Below, in pieces: positions 38,076 to 49,102 of a stretch of DNA of 64,000 bases. The notes under the pieces are model-generated. The model saw only the letters and a program-made list of their open reading frames with translations, made no database searches and was not told the DNA's origin. Position 1 is the first letter of the stretch, and each line of letters opens with the position of its first letter. The stretch is from Pseudomonas sp. 21 (GTDB lineage Bacteria > Pseudomonadota > Gammaproteobacteria > Pseudomonadales > Pseudomonadaceae): NCBI RefSeq assembly GCF_000955805.1, contig NZ_JYOA01000010.1:422299-486298 (forward strand), given 5' to 3'. Position numbers and translations under genes: made by a program.

Positions 38076-39107
38076 CTAGTACTCGTCTTCCGGCAGGCTC
38101 GCGAGGATGTGCCGGTAGCTGGCCATCCGCTGCGGCGAAATACGCCCGTCCTCCAGCGCCTTGAGCAGCGCGCAGCCCGGTTCGCGGTCGTGCTTGCAGT
38201 CGCGGAAGCGGCAATGGCCGAGCAGGTCGTGGAACTCGATGAAGCCCGCCTCCACGTCGTCACGGCTGACATGGCCGAGGCCGAATTCGCGGATGCCGGG
38301 GGAGTCGATCAGGTCGCCGCCGGCGGGGAAGTGGAACAGCCGCGCGGTGGTGGTGGTGTGGGTGCCCTTGCCGGTGACCTCCGAGAGGTCGCCGACGCGG
38401 GTGTCGACGCCCGGCAGCAGCGCGTTCACCAATGACGACTTGCCCACGCCCGACTGGCCGACGAACACGCTGACGTGCTCGTTCAGCGCGGCGCGCAGGG
38501 CGTCCAGCGCCAGGCCGTTGGCGGCCGAGACTTCCAGCAGCGGATAGCCCAGCTCGCGGTAGGTGCCCAGCAGCGAGTCGAGGAAGGGGGCATTCTCTTC
38601 GTCGATCAGGTCGGCCTTGTTCAGCAGCAGCAGCGGCTTGATGCCGGCGTGTTCGGCGGCCACCAGGTAGCGGTCGATCAGGTTGGCGTGGGGCTCGGGG
38701 CGCGGCGCGAAGACGATGACGATGCGATCGACGTTGGCCGCCACCGGCTTGAGCACGCCGCGCATGTCCGGGCGGCGCAGCTCGGAGGTGCGTGGCAACT
38801 GCGCGACGATCACGCCGATGCCCTGGTTGCCCGGGCGCCAGACCACCTGGTCGCCCGTCACCAGCGGTGGCAGGTTGGCGCGCAGGTGGCAGCGGAATAC
38901 CTGGCCGGCGGCGTCGCCGTCCTGGGCCTCGACTTCCACCTGCACACCGAAGTGGGCAATCACCTGGCCGGTCTGCTCCGGGCCGAGGTCGCCGCCTTCC
39001 AGTTCTTCCAGGGCGCGTGACTCGCGCTTTGCCGCGCGCGAAGCACGTTCTTCCTGGACTTTTTCGATCCGCCAGCTCTGCCGGCGGGTGAGGTGACGCT
39101 TGGCCAT
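38076..39107 (-). CDS. rsgA: Small ribosomal subunit biogenesis GTPase RsgA
   Basis: A 343-aa circularly permuted GTPase. An OB-fold N-terminal part is followed by NKADL (G4), [12 protein letters not shown] (G1), and [10 protein letters not shown] (G3), then the zinc motif [14 protein letters not shown]. It checks late 30S assembly and releases RbfA. It diverges from orn with 89 bp between the starts. Confidence 0.97.
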   Translation of the reverse strand: MAKRHLTRRQSWRIEKVQEERASRAAKRESRALEELEGGDLGPEQTGQVIAHFGVQVEVEAQDGDAAGQVFRCHLRANLPPLVTGDQVVWRPGNQGIGVIVAQLPRTSELRRPDMRGVLKPVAANVDRIVIVFAPRPEPHANLIDRYLVAAEHAGIKPLLLLNKADLIDEENAPFLDSLLGTYRELGYPLLEVSAANGLALDALRAALNEHVSVFVGQSGVGKSSLVNALLPGVDTRVGDLSEVTGKGTHTTTTARLFHFPAGGDLIDSPGIREFGLGHVSRDDVEAGFIEFHDLLGHCRFRDCKHDREPGCALLKALEDGRISPQRMASYRHILASLPEDEY

Positions 39108-39135
39108 AGGGTATCCACAGGGAAAATCGCGCCGC

Positions 39136-39170
39136 AGTTTAGCATGCGCAGGCCGGCTTCCCGCTAAACT
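39136..39170. promoter_or_regulatory. Mirror-image -10 elements between rsgA and orn
   Basis: AGTTTAGC (39136-39143) and GCTAAACT (39163-39170) are perfect inverted copies 19 bp apart. Each reads TAAACT toward its own gene, rsgA on the left and orn on the right, so they may be the two -10 hexamers of divergent promoters. Clear -35 hexamers are missing on both sides. Confidence 0.4.
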
Positions 39171-39196
39171 AGAGGGCTGAGCTGAGGAGCCCCATC

Positions 39197-39739
39197 ATGC
39201 AGAACCCGCAGAACCTGATCTGGATCGACTTGGAAATGACCGGGCTGGACCCGGACAAGGACGTCATCATCGAAATGGCGACCATCGTCACCGACAGTGA
39301 CCTGAACATCCTCGAGGAAGGCCCGGTAATCGCCGTGCACCAGAGCGAGGAGCTGCTCGCCGGCATGGACGAGTGGAACACCCGCCAGCACGGCCAGTCC
39401 GGCCTGACCCAGCGCGTGCGCGAAAGCACTATCTCGGCGGCCGAAGCCGAAGCGATGACCCTCGCCTTCCTGGAGAAGTGGGTGCCCAAGCGCAGCTCGC
39501 CGATCTGCGGCAACAGCATCTGCCAGGATCGCCGCTTCCTCTACCGCCACATGCCGAAGCTGGAAGGTTACTTCCACTACCGCAACCTGGACGTCTCCAC
39601 CCTCAAGGAACTGGCCGCGCGCTGGGCGCCTTCGGTGCGCGATGGCTTCAAGAAGGGCAACACCCACCTGGCCCTGGACGACATCCGCGAGTCCATCGCC
39701 GAGTTGCGTTACTACCGCGAGCACTTCATCAAAGTCTGA
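39197..39739 (+). CDS. orn: Oligoribonuclease
   Basis: A 180-aa DEDDh exonuclease that degrades 2-5-nt RNAs, including pGpG from c-di-GMP breakdown. ExoI motif [15 protein letters not shown] has the DE pair and the ExoIII motif [13 protein letters not shown] has the general-base His and Asp. It is the same length as E. coli Orn. A REPIN follows 13 bp after the stop. Confidence 0.98.
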   Translation: MQNPQNLIWIDLEMTGLDPDKDVIIEMATIVTDSDLNILEEGPVIAVHQSEELLAGMDEWNTRQHGQSGLTQRVRESTISAAEAEAMTLAFLEKWVPKRSSPICGNSICQDRRFLYRHMPKLEGYFHYRNLDVSTLKELAARWAPSVRDGFKKGNTHLALDDIRESIAELRYYREHFIKV

Positions 39740-39752
39740 GCCGCTGGCTCTT

Positions 39753-39837
39753 TGTAGGAGCGAGCTTGCTCGCGAACCCAGCCCCGCGACAGAAGGTGTT
39801 CGCGAGCAAGAACTAGGCATCCCCCTCGCTCCTACAG
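39753..39837. repeat. REPIN, family A, interrupted by a 14-bp insertion
   Basis: The forward unit is intact at 39753-39777. The inverted unit (39798-39837) is split in its palindromic core by AACTAGGCATCCCC (39811-39824), between CGCGAGCAAG and CTCGCTCCTACAGG. It lies in the convergent orn/queG junction. Confidence 0.85.
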
Positions 39838-39844
39838 GAAAGCT

Positions 39845-40906
39845 TCAGGCGCCGTGCCGGCCCAGCGCCCACGCCACATGCTCGCGCACCAGTTCCGACG
39901 GGAACTCCCGCCGCGCGCGCAGTGCTTCGATCACCGGGATGGTCGATGGCGCATTGCCCAGCCCCACGGCCAGGTTGCGCAGCCAGCGCTCGTAGCCGGC
40001 ACGCCGCAACGGCGAGCCTTCGGTGCGGCTGAGGAATTCCTCCTCCGTCCACAGGAACAGCTCCGCCAGCGCAGCGTTGTCGAGGCTGTGGCGTGGCTGG
40101 AAGTCGCCCTGGTCGGTGGCGCGGGCGAAGCGGTTCCACGGGCAGACCATCTGGCAGTCGTCGCAGCCGAACACGCGGTTGCCGATCAGCGGGCGCAGGT
40201 CCACGGGAATCGGGCCCTTCAACTCGATGGTCAGGTAGGAAATGCAGCGCCGCGCATCCAGCACATAGGGCGCTACGAAGGCCGCGGTGGGGCAGATGTC
40301 CATGCAGGCCGAGCAGCGCCCGCAGTGCTCCGTGCCGTGCGGTTTATCCACCGGCAGCGGCAAGTCGGTGAACAGCTCGCCGAGGAAAAAGTAGCTGCCG
40401 GCCTTGCGGTTGAGCACCAGGGTGTTCTTGCCGATCCAGCCCAGGCCCGACTGCTCGGCAATGGCCTTCTCCAGCACCGGCGCGCTGTCGACGAAGGCGC
40501 GGAAACCGAACGGCCCGATCCGTTGCTGGATACGCTCGGCCAGTTGCTGCAGGCGCTTGCGGATCAGCTTGTGGTAGTCGCGGCCCAGGGCGTAGCGCGA
40601 GACATAGGCCTTCTCGGCATCGCCCAGCACCTGCGCCATGTGCGTGTCGCCGGGCAGGTAGTCCATGCGCAGCGACACCACCCGCAGGGTGCCGGGGACC
40701 AGTTCGTCCGGCCGCCAGCGCTTGCTGCCGTGGGCGCCCATGTAGTCCATCTCGCCGTGGTAGCCCGCTTCCAGCCAGCGTTGCAGGTGCTCGCCGTGGG
40801 ACTCGAGATCGAGCCCGCTGATGCCGACCTGCTGGAAGCCGAGTTCGCGCCCCCAGTCCTTGATGGAGAGGGCGAGGTCGTCATAGTCGAGCGTTGAATC
40901 GTGCAT
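39845..40906 (-). CDS. queG: Epoxyqueuosine reductase QueG
   Basis: A 353-aa cobalamin and iron-sulfur enzyme for the last step of queuosine synthesis in tRNA. The 4Fe-4S motifs are CGRCSACMDICPTAAF and CDDCQMVCPWNR; the RCISYLTIELKG region is the family signature. The start is ATG 40904-40906 (MHDSTLDYDDLA). An in-frame start 25 codons upstream extends into the divergent spacer and is unlikely. It diverges from nnrDE. Confidence 0.96.
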   Translation of the reverse strand: MHDSTLDYDDLALSIKDWGRELGFQQVGISGLDLESHGEHLQRWLEAGYHGEMDYMGAHGSKRWRPDELVPGTLRVVSLRMDYLPGDTHMAQVLGDAEKAYVSRYALGRDYHKLIRKRLQQLAERIQQRIGPFGFRAFVDSAPVLEKAIAEQSGLGWIGKNTLVLNRKAGSYFFLGELFTDLPLPVDKPHGTEHCGRCSACMDICPTAAFVAPYVLDARRCISYLTIELKGPIPVDLRPLIGNRVFGCDDCQMVCPWNRFARATDQGDFQPRHSLDNAALAELFLWTEEEFLSRTEGSPLRRAGYERWLRNLAVGLGNAPSTIPVIEALRARREFPSELVREHVAWALGRHGA

Positions 40907-40935
40907 GGAAGGCGGGAAACCGAAGTCCGGGTGCG

Positions 40936-40941
40936 TATAAT
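40936..40941 (+). promoter_or_regulatory. Possible -10 of the nnrDE-tsaE-amiB operon
   Basis: A perfect TATAAT stands about 70 bp before the nnrDE start in the 104-bp queG/nnrDE spacer. No good -35 is seen 16-18 bp upstream. Confidence 0.4.
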
Positions 40942-41010
40942 TCTGCCAGACCTTGCCGGCGTCGGCCCGTCCGTACGCCAAGGCGACACATTCTGCCGCC
41001 CGGAACAGCG

Positions 41011-42507
41011 ATGACTGCCCACGACGATCTGCCCCTGAATCTGTACAGCGCCCAGCAAGTGCGCGACCTCGACGCGCGCCTGATTGCCGCCGGCACGCCC
41101 GGCTTCGAGCTGATGCGCCGCGCTGCCCATGCTGCTTGGCGCGCGCTGCGTCGCCAGTGGCCGGATGCCGGCGAGGTCACCGTGCTGGCCGGCCATGGCA
41201 ACAATGCCGGCGACGGCTACCTGGTCGCCGCCCTGGCCCTGCGCGCCGGTTGGCGCGTACGCGTGCTGGCGCTGGGCGATGCCTCCCGCCTCTCTGGCGA
41301 CGCCGCCTCGGCCCATGGCGAGGCGCGCGCGGCCGGCGTGGATATCGAAGCCTGGAGCGACCGCGCCGAGCTGCGCGGCGTGCTGGTGGATGCGCTGCTG
41401 GGCACCGGCCTCGGCGGCGAGGTGCGCGAACCCTATGCTTCGGCCATCGCGGCGATCAACGCCAGCGGTCTGCCGGTCCTGGCCGTGGACATCCCTTCCG
41501 GCCTCAGCGCGGATACCGGGCAAGTGTTGGGCTGCGCGGTGAGCGCCGACCTGACCGTGACATTCATTGGCCTCAAGCTCGGCCTGTTCACCGCCCAGGG
41601 GCCCGACCAGTGCGGCGAACTGGTATTCGACGGGCTCGATGCCGATCCTGCGCTGCTTCCCGAGAGCGGCCTGGCGCGTCGACTCGCTCCGGCTTCCCTG
41701 CCTCTTCTCGCTGCGCGCCCGAAGGCCGCGCACAAAGGCCTGTTCGGCCACGCGCTGGTGGTCGGCGGCGATACCGGCATGGGCGGCGCCGTGCTGCTGG
41801 CCGCAGAGAGCGCGCTGCGCTGCGGCGCCGGGCTGGTTTCCCTGGCGACCCGCGCAGCCCATGTACCCGCTGCGCTGGCTCGCCGGCCTGAGCTGATGGC
41901 GCGCGGCGTCTCCTCTTCTGCTGAGTTATTGCGCCTCGCCGAGCGCGCCGATGTGCTGGTGGTCGGCCCCGGTGTCGGCCGCGAAGGCTGGGGGCGCGTG
42001 CTGGTCAGCGCTGCAGCGAGCCTGGAGCGCCGACAGGTGTGGGACGCCGATGCGCTCAATCTGCTGGCCGAAGGACGGGTGGCTCGCCCGTCCGGCGACT
42101 GGGTGATCACTCCCCATCCGGCCGAGGCGGCGCGTCTGCTGGGTATTTCCACGGCCGAGGTCCAGGCCGACCGGCCGAAAGCCGCGCGCGCCCTGGCGCA
42201 GCGCTATCAGGCCGTGGCCGTGCTCAAGGGCGTCGGCAGCCTGGTCGCTTCTCCGGACGGCCGGCTGTCGCTGTGCGATCACGGCCATCCCGCCATGGCG
42301 GGCGCCGGGCTGGGTGATGTGCTGTCCGGTATCCTCGGTGCGCTGCTGGCGCAGGGGCTGCCGGCTTTCGATGCCGCTTGCCTGGCGGTCTGGCTGCACG
42401 CGCGCGCCGGCGAGTCGCTCGGCACGCAAGGTCGCGGCCTGGCTGCCGCCGATCTGATTCCTGCCGTTCGTCAGTTGCTCGAGGAGTTGTGCCCATGCCT
42501 GAACTGA
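41011..42507 (+). CDS. nnr: Bifunctional NAD(P)H-hydrate epimerase / ADP-dependent hydrate dehydratase
   Basis: A 498-aa repair enzyme. The N-terminal half (1-210) is the epimerase, with [15 protein letters not shown] and [11 protein letters not shown]. The C-terminal half is the ribokinase-like dehydratase, with [28 protein letters not shown] and [14 protein letters not shown]. It converts damaged R- and S-NAD(P)HX back to NAD(P)H. I start at ATG 41011. tsaE begins 13 bp before its stop. Confidence 0.96.
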   Translation: MTAHDDLPLNLYSAQQVRDLDARLIAAGTPGFELMRRAAHAAWRALRRQWPDAGEVTVLAGHGNNAGDGYLVAALALRAGWRVRVLALGDASRLSGDAASAHGEARAAGVDIEAWSDRAELRGVLVDALLGTGLGGEVREPYASAIAAINASGLPVLAVDIPSGLSADTGQVLGCAVSADLTVTFIGLKLGLFTAQGPDQCGELVFDGLDADPALLPESGLARRLAPASLPLLAARPKAAHKGLFGHALVVGGDTGMGGAVLLAAESALRCGAGLVSLATRAAHVPAALARRPELMARGVSSSAELLRLAERADVLVVGPGVGREGWGRVLVSAAASLERRQVWDADALNLLAEGRVARPSGDWVITPHPAEAARLLGISTAEVQADRPKAARALAQRYQAVAVLKGVGSLVASPDGRLSLCDHGHPAMAGAGLGDVLSGILGALLAQGLPAFDAACLAVWLHARAGESLGTQGRGLAAADLIPAVRQLLEELCPCLN

Positions 42508-42962
42508 ATCTGTTCGCCGACGGCGAAGAGGCCATGGTCGATCTCGGCCGCCGGATTGCCAAAGCGACCGGTGGGCACGGGGTCATCTACCTGCACGGCG
42601 ACCTGGGGGCAGGCAAGACCACGCTGTCGCGCGGCATTCTGCGGGGATTGGGCCATGGCGGATCGGTAAAAAGTCCGACCTTTACCCTGGTCGAACCCTA
42701 CGAAATCGGCGATCTGCGTGCTTTCCACTTCGACCTCTACCGCCTCGCCGATCCGGAGGAACTGGAGTTCCTCGGCATCCGCGATTACTTCGAAGGCGAT
42801 GCGTTGTGCCTGATCGAATGGGCGGAGCGTGGCAAAGGCATTTTGCCAAAGGCCGACATGGACATTACCATTGTTCCGCATGCGGGCGGACGCATGCTGC
42901 GCCTCGACCCGCACGGAACACGGGGCGAAGCCTGGTGTGCCGCCCTGGCCACGGGAGCATAG
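42495..42962 (+). CDS. tsaE: tRNA threonylcarbamoyladenosine biosynthesis ATPase TsaE
   Basis: A 155-aa P-loop protein. The Walker A motif is [14 protein letters not shown] (about 34-47), followed by [12 protein letters not shown] and [17 protein letters not shown]. It works with TsaB and TsaD in making t6A37 in tRNAs that read ANN codons. It overlaps nnr by 13 bp and precedes amiB by 7 bp. Confidence 0.97.
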   Translation: MPELNLFADGEEAMVDLGRRIAKATGGHGVIYLHGDLGAGKTTLSRGILRGLGHGGSVKSPTFTLVEPYEIGDLRAFHFDLYRLADPEELEFLGIRDYFEGDALCLIEWAERGKGILPKADMDITIVPHAGGRMLRLDPHGTRGEAWCAALATGA

Positions 42963-42969
42963 AAAAAAG

Positions 42970-44400
42970 ATGGGTTGGGGGTTGCGCCTTCGGGCGTTGT
43001 TTATCGGGGTGTCCGTTCTGCTGGCATTCTTTGCCGGCGAGGTTTCTGCCGCCACGCAAATCAAGAGCGTGCGCATCTGGCGCGCGCCGGACAACACACG
43101 CCTGGTGTTCGATCTGTCCGGTCCCGTGCAGCACAGTCTGTTCACCCTGAGTGCGCCCAACCGCATCGTCGTCGACATCAACGGCGCGCAGATGTCCGCC
43201 GCCCTCGACAAGCTCAAGCTGAACAACACGCCGATCACCGCGATGCGCTCTGCCCAGCGCTCGCCCACCGACCTGCGCCTGGTGCTGGACCTGAAGAATG
43301 CGGTCACGCCCAAGAGCTTCGTGCTGCCGCCGAACCAGCAGTACGGCAACCGCCTGGTCGTCGACCTCTATGACCAGGGTGCCGATATCGCCCCGGACGT
43401 GCCCGCGACGCCGACGCCCAGCGTGCCCGCCACGCCGGTCAGCCCTGCGCAGTCGGTGGCGAAGATTCCTGCGCCCAGCAGCGGCGGCAAGCGCGACGTC
43501 GTGATTGCCATCGACGCCGGCCACGGCGGTGAAGACCCCGGCGCCCTCGGTCCGAACGGCCTGCACGAGAAGAACATCACCCTGTCGATTGCCCGCGAGC
43601 TGCAGCGGCAGATCAACCAGATGAAGGGCTTCCGCGCCGAACTGACGCGGACCGGCGACTACTTCATCCCGCTGCGCAACCGCACCGTGATCGCCCGCAA
43701 GAAGGGTGCGGACCTGTTCGTCTCCATCCACGCCGACGCCGCGCCCAGCCGCAGCGCCTTCGGAGCCTCGGTGTTCGCCCTGTCCGACCGTGGCGCCACC
43801 TCCGAGACCGCGCGCTGGCTGGCCGACACGGAAAACCGCTCCGACCTCATCGGTGGCGACGGCGGCGTGAACCTCGACGACAAGGACAAGATGCTCGCCG
43901 GCGTGCTGCTCGACCTGTCGATGACCGCCACCATGTCTTCCAGCCTGGACGTCGGCCACAAGGTGCTGACCAGCGTCGGCCGCGTCACCCCGCTGCACAA
44001 GCGCCGCGTGGAACAGGCCGGCTTCATGGTGCTGAAGTCCCCGGACATTCCGTCGATCCTGGTGGAAACCGGCTTCATCTCCAACCCGAACGAATCCGCC
44101 AAGCTGGCCAGCGGCTCGCACCAGCAGGCGCTGGCGCGTTCCATCGCCGCGGGCGTGCGCCAGTACTTCGTGCAGACCCCGCCGCCGGGCACTTACATCG
44201 CCTCGCTGCGTGACGGCGGCCAGCTGGCTTCCGGCCCGCGTGAGTATGTCGTGCGCAGTGGCGACAGCCTGGCGATGGTTGCCAGCCGCTTCGACGTCAG
44301 CACGGCCTCGATCCGCAGCGCCAACTCGCTCAAGAGCGACGAGCTGAAGATTGGTCAGGTGCTGAAGATCCCGGGCACCTCCCTGGCGTCGCAGCAATGA
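42970..44400 (+). CDS. amiB: N-acetylmuramoyl-L-alanine amidase AmiB-type
   Basis: A 476-aa periplasmic amidase. Signal peptide about 1-27 ([21 protein letters not shown]); AMIN domain about 30-130; Amidase_3 about 170-400 with [24 protein letters not shown] and [10 protein letters not shown] as the zinc and catalytic region; C-terminal LysM ([15 protein letters not shown]). It cleaves septal peptidoglycan cross-links for daughter-cell separation. The start is ATG 42970. The stop overlaps mutL by 4 bp. Confidence 0.96.
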   Translation: MGWGLRLRALFIGVSVLLAFFAGEVSAATQIKSVRIWRAPDNTRLVFDLSGPVQHSLFTLSAPNRIVVDINGAQMSAALDKLKLNNTPITAMRSAQRSPTDLRLVLDLKNAVTPKSFVLPPNQQYGNRLVVDLYDQGADIAPDVPATPTPSVPATPVSPAQSVAKIPAPSSGGKRDVVIAIDAGHGGEDPGALGPNGLHEKNITLSIARELQRQINQMKGFRAELTRTGDYFIPLRNRTVIARKKGADLFVSIHADAAPSRSAFGASVFALSDRGATSETARWLADTENRSDLIGGDGGVNLDDKDKMLAGVLLDLSMTATMSSSLDVGHKVLTSVGRVTPLHKRRVEQAGFMVLKSPDIPSILVETGFISNPNESAKLASGSHQQALARSIAAGVRQYFVQTPPPGTYIASLRDGGQLASGPREYVVRSGDSLAMVASRFDVSTASIRSANSLKSDELKIGQVLKIPGTSLASQQ

Positions 44401-46298
44401 GTGACGTTCGCCGCATCCAGCTGCTGACCCCGCGGCTGGCGAACCAGATCGCTGCCGGCGAAGTGGTCGAACGACCCGCCTCGGTCATCAAGGAACTGCT
44501 GGAAAACTGCCTGGACGCCGGTGCCAAACGCATCGATGTCGAAGTCGAGCAGGGCGGCGTCAAGCTGCTGCGCGTGCGCGACGATGGCAGCGGCATTCCC
44601 GCTGACGACCTGCCTCTGGCCCTGGCGCGCCACGCCACCAGCAAGATCCGCGAGCTGGAAGACCTGGAGCGGGTGATGAGCCTGGGCTTCCGTGGCGAGG
44701 CGCTGGCCTCGATCAGCTCCGTCTCGCGCCTGACGCTGACTTCGCGCACCGCCGACGCCGAACAGGCCTGGCAGGTGGAAGTCGAGGGCCGCGACATGGA
44801 GTCCACCGTGAAGCCGGCGGCCCACCCGGTGGGCACCAGCATCGAAGTGCGCGACCTGTTCTTCAATACCCCGGCGCGGCGCAAGTTCCTGCGCGCCGAG
44901 AAGACCGAATTCGATCATCTGCAGGAAGTCATCAAGCGGCTGGCCCTGGCGCGCTTCGACGTGGCTTTCCACCTGCGCCACAACGGCAAGACCATCCTCT
45001 CGCTGCATGAGGCGAAGGACGAGGCTTCCCGCGCCCGCCGCGTAGGTGCCGTGTGCAGCACGGGCTTCCTCGAGCAGGCCATGCCCATCGAAGTGGAGCG
45101 CAACGGCCTGCACCTGTGGGGCTGGGTCGGTCTGCCGACCTTCTCGCGCAGCCAGCCGGACCTGCAGTACTTCTACGTGAACGGCCGCATGGTGCGCGAC
45201 AAGCTGGTCGCCCACGCCGTGCGGCAGGCCTATCGCGACGTGCTGTACAACGGCCGTCATCCGACCTTCGTGCTGTTCTTCGAGGTCGATCCGTCGGTGG
45301 TGGACGTCAACGTCCACCCGACCAAGCATGAAGTGCGTTTCCGCGACAGCCGCATGGTCCACGACTTCCTCTATGGCACCCTGCACCGGGCGCTGGCGGA
45401 AGTGCGTCCGGACGACCAGCTGGCGCCGCCGGGAGCGACCACCCTGACCGTGCCGCGCCCCACCGGCGCGGAAGCCGGCGAGTTCGGCCCGCAGGGCGAA
45501 ATGCGCCTGTCCGAGACCGTGCTGGAGGCCCCGGCCGCCGCGCGTGCCTGGCAGCCGAGCGCGTCTTCCGGTGGTTCCGCTGGTGGTGGCTACAGCTACC
45601 AGCCGACGCGCCCGGACATGCCGCCGATCCAGGAGGCCCAGGGCGCCTACAAGGCCTATTTCGCCCCACTGCCCGACCAGGCGCCGCAAGCGCTGCCGGA
45701 AAGCAGCCAGGACGTGCCGCCGCTGGGCTATGCCCTGGCACAGCTCAAGGGCATCTACATCCTCTCGGAGAACGCCCACGGCCTGGTGCTGGTGGATATG
45801 CACGCCGCCCACGAGCGCATCATGTACGAGCGCCTGAAGACCGCCATGGCCAGTGAAGGCCTGCGTGGCCAGCCGCTGCTGGTGCCGGAGTCCATTGCTG
45901 TCAGTGAACGCGAGGCGGACTGTGCCGAGGAACACGGCAGCTGGTTCTCCAGGTTGGGCTTCGAATTGCAGCGGCTCGGCCCGGAATCCCTGGCAATCCG
46001 CCAGATTCCCGCGCTGCTCAAGCAGGCCGAGGCCACCCAGTTGGTGCGCGACGTGCTCGCCGACCTGCTGGAATACGGCACCAGCGACCGCATCCAGGCG
46101 CATCTCAACGAGCTGCTTGGCACCATGGCCTGCCACGGCGCCGTGCGCGCCAATCGCCGCCTGACGCTGCCGGAGATGAACGGCCTGCTGCGCGACATGG
46201 AAGTGACCGAGCGCAGCGGCCAGTGCAACCACGGCCGGCCGACCTGGACGCAGCTGGGGCTCGACGAGCTGGACAAGCTGTTCCTGCGCGGACGTTGA
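44397..46298 (+). CDS. mutL: DNA mismatch repair protein MutL
   Basis: A 633-aa protein. The N-terminal GHKL ATPase has [35 protein letters not shown] and [13 protein letters not shown] Pro-rich linker (about 345-440) follows. The C-terminal dimerisation domain has [12 protein letters not shown] (about 461-472), the metal-binding motif of endonuclease-active MutL in bacteria without MutH. It starts ATGA-overlapped with amiB. Confidence 0.97.
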   Translation: MSDVRRIQLLTPRLANQIAAGEVVERPASVIKELLENCLDAGAKRIDVEVEQGGVKLLRVRDDGSGIPADDLPLALARHATSKIRELEDLERVMSLGFRGEALASISSVSRLTLTSRTADAEQAWQVEVEGRDMESTVKPAAHPVGTSIEVRDLFFNTPARRKFLRAEKTEFDHLQEVIKRLALARFDVAFHLRHNGKTILSLHEAKDEASRARRVGAVCSTGFLEQAMPIEVERNGLHLWGWVGLPTFSRSQPDLQYFYVNGRMVRDKLVAHAVRQAYRDVLYNGRHPTFVLFFEVDPSVVDVNVHPTKHEVRFRDSRMVHDFLYGTLHRALAEVRPDDQLAPPGATTLTVPRPTGAEAGEFGPQGEMRLSETVLEAPAAARAWQPSASSGGSAGGGYSYQPTRPDMPPIQEAQGAYKAYFAPLPDQAPQALPESSQDVPPLGYALAQLKGIYILSENAHGLVLVDMHAAHERIMYERLKTAMASEGLRGQPLLVPESIAVSEREADCAEEHGSWFSRLGFELQRLGPESLAIRQIPALLKQAEATQLVRDVLADLLEYGTSDRIQAHLNELLGTMACHGAVRANRRLTLPEMNGLLRDMEVTERSGQCNHGRPTWTQLGLDELDKLFLRGR

Positions 46299-46376
46299 TT
46301 TCCGTAAGGTTGCGTTCAGGAAAGTGCAGTAAACTGCGCGCCAATCGATTCAGCAGTACGCAATAACGAGCTCCCG

Positions 46377-47339
46377 ATGTCCTTGCCTCCCGCCATTTTC
46401 CTCATGGGCCCCACCGCCGCCGGCAAGACCGACCTGGCGCTGGAGCTGGCGCGTCTGCTGCCGGTAGAGCTGGTCAGCGTGGACTCGGCACTGATCTACC
46501 GCGGCATGGATATCGGCACCGCCAAGCCGCCGCGCGAGGTGCTGGAGGAATTCCCGCACCGACTGATCGATATCCGTGACCCCAGCGAAGCCTATTCGGC
46601 GGCGGAATTCCGCGCCGACGCCCTGGCAGCCATGGCCGAGATCACCGCGGCAGGGAAGATTCCGCTGCTGGTCGGCGGCACCATGTTGTATTTCAAGGCG
46701 TTGCTGGAAGGCCTGGCCGATATGCCCAGTGCCGACGCCGCCGTGCGTGCTGAACTGGAAGCCTGGGCAGCCGCCGAAGGCTGGGGTGCCCTGCACGAAG
46801 AGCTGGCCCGCGTCGACCCGGAGTCGGCGGCGCGCATTCACCCCAATGACCCCCAGCGACTTGTCCGAGCTCTCGAGGTGTACCGCGTGAGCGGTATGTC
46901 CATGACTGCACACCGCCTGCGCCAGGCGAGTGAAAATGCGGGTCTCGGCGCGCAAGGCGGTGGACAATTACCGTATACTGTGGCTCATCTGGCGATCGCG
47001 CCTCTGCAGCGCCAGGTGTTGCACGAGCGTATCGCGCAACGTTTTGACCAGATGCTGGAACAGGGCTTCATCGCCGAGGTCGAACGCCTTCGCGCAAGGA
47101 ATGACTTGCACGTGGGCCTGCCATCCATAAGAGCGGTAGGTTACCGACAGGTATGGGATTACCTCGAGGGCAAACTGTCCTACGCTGAGATGGTGGAGCG
47201 CGGCGTCATCGCCACGCGGCAGCTGGCCAAGCGCCAGTTCACCTGGCTCCGCAGCTGGAGCGATCTACACTGGTTGGACAGTCAGGCAAGCGACAATTTG
47301 CCGCGTGCCTTGAAATACTTTGAGGCGGTCTCCATATAG
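46377..47339 (+). CDS. miaA: tRNA dimethylallyltransferase MiaA
   Basis: A 320-aa enzyme that adds a dimethylallyl group to A37 of UNN-reading tRNAs. It has [15 protein letters not shown] (P-loop), [16 protein letters not shown], and [29 protein letters not shown] is near the C-terminus. It lies 78 bp after mutL and 105 bp before hfq, in the conserved order mutL-miaA-hfq. Confidence 0.97.
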   Translation: MSLPPAIFLMGPTAAGKTDLALELARLLPVELVSVDSALIYRGMDIGTAKPPREVLEEFPHRLIDIRDPSEAYSAAEFRADALAAMAEITAAGKIPLLVGGTMLYFKALLEGLADMPSADAAVRAELEAWAAAEGWGALHEELARVDPESAARIHPNDPQRLVRALEVYRVSGMSMTAHRLRQASENAGLGAQGGGQLPYTVAHLAIAPLQRQVLHERIAQRFDQMLEQGFIAEVERLRARNDLHVGLPSIRAVGYRQVWDYLEGKLSYAEMVERGVIATRQLAKRQFTWLRSWSDLHWLDSQASDNLPRALKYFEAVSI

Positions 47340-47693
<354 letters not shown>

Positions 47694-47705
47694 CGGGAGT
47701 CCGCC

Positions 47706-49007
47706 TTGTTCTTTGAGCGCCCGGGTGGTGGGGAACGGGCCATTCTGGTCCATCTGGAAGGTCAGGACCCCGAGGCGCGCGAAGACCCGCAGGAATTCCA
47801 GGAGCTGGCCCGTTCGGCAGGCGCGGAATCGGTTGCTTTCGTCAGCATTTCGCGCCATCAGCCCTCAGCCAAGTACCTGATCGGCAGCGGCAAGGTCGAA
47901 GAGTTGCACGACCTCGTCCACGCCGAGAAGGTCGAGCTGATCATCTTCAATCACACCCTTACGCCGAGCCAGGAGCGCAACCTCGAGCGAGCGCTCGAAT
48001 GTCGCGTGCTCGATCGTACGGGGCTGATCCTCGACATCTTCGCCCAGCGCGCCCGTACCCATGAGGGCAAGCTGCAGGTGGAGCTCGCCCAGCTGGAACA
48101 CATGAGCACGCGCCTGGTGCGCGGCTGGACTCACCTTGAGCGCCAGAAAGGCGGTATCGGCCTGCGTGGCCCGGGTGAAACCCAGCTGGAAACCGACCGC
48201 CGCCTGTTGCGTGGGCGCATCCGCCAGATCAAGTCCCGCCTGGAAAAGGTCCGCAGCCAGCGCGAGCAGGCTCGTCGTGGCCGTCGCCGCGCGGAGATTC
48301 CGGCGGTGTCCCTGGTGGGTTACACCAACGCCGGCAAGTCCACACTGTTCAATGCACTGACCACTTCCGAGGTCTATGCGGCCGACCAGCTGTTCGCCAC
48401 CCTCGACCCGACCCTGCGTCGTCTGGAACTGGATGACGTCGGTCCGATCGTGCTGGCTGATACCGTGGGCTTCATTCGCCACCTGCCGCACAAGCTGGTG
48501 GAGGCGTTTCGGGCTACCTTGGAAGAATCCAGCAACTCCGATCTGCTGCTGCATGTGATCGACTCCCACGAGCCGGATCGCGATGCACAGATCGAGCAGG
48601 TGCTGGCGGTGCTCAAGGAAATCGGCGCGAACGAGTTGCCGATGCTCGAGGTGTACAACAAGATCGACCTGCTGCCGGACTTGCAGCCGATGATCCAGCG
48701 CGACGAGTTGGGCAAGCCGGTCCGCGTCTGGCTGTCGGCGCGTGAATCGCGCGGGCTGGAGTTGCTGGAGCAAGCGATCTCCGAGTTGCTGGGGGAGGAC
48801 ATGTTCGTGGGAACGCTCTGCCTGCCACAGCGCCTGGGACGACTCCGGGCTCAGTTCTTCGAGCTGGGTGCGGTACAGTCGGAGAATCACGACGAACAAG
48901 GACGCGCCGTTTTGCAGGTCCGCCTGCCGCGTGTCGAGTTGAACCGCATGGTGAGCCGCGAAGGCTGGCAGCCGGCGGAGTTCATTGCGCAACACACTTT
49001 GCAATAA
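47706..49007 (+). CDS. hflX: Ribosome-associated GTPase HflX
   Basis: A 433-aa GTPase that splits stalled ribosomes. The N-terminal domain has ERPGGGERAILVHLEGQD, the glycine-rich GIGLRGPGETQLETDRR and a coiled coil. The G domain has GYTNAGKSTLFN, DTVGFIRHLPH and NKIDLL. It starts with TTG 47706 with GGGAG upstream. It is in the conserved hfq-hflX-hflK-hflC order. Confidence 0.96.
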   Translation: MFFERPGGGERAILVHLEGQDPEAREDPQEFQELARSAGAESVAFVSISRHQPSAKYLIGSGKVEELHDLVHAEKVELIIFNHTLTPSQERNLERALECRVLDRTGLILDIFAQRARTHEGKLQVELAQLEHMSTRLVRGWTHLERQKGGIGLRGPGETQLETDRRLLRGRIRQIKSRLEKVRSQREQARRGRRRAEIPAVSLVGYTNAGKSTLFNALTTSEVYAADQLFATLDPTLRRLELDDVGPIVLADTVGFIRHLPHKLVEAFRATLEESSNSDLLLHVIDSHEPDRDAQIEQVLAVLKEIGANELPMLEVYNKIDLLPDLQPMIQRDELGKPVRVWLSARESRGLELLEQAISELLGEDMFVGTLCLPQRLGRLRAQFFELGAVQSENHDEQGRAVLQVRLPRVELNRMVSREGWQPAEFIAQHTLQ

Positions 49008-49102
49008 AGCCCGGCACACTGTTTTTGGCAGCGTAAGGGGCATTCGGTAGCATAGGTGGGCGCGCCGTAGGCGCGTTTTCGCGTTATCAGATGGAGAGCG
49101 CT

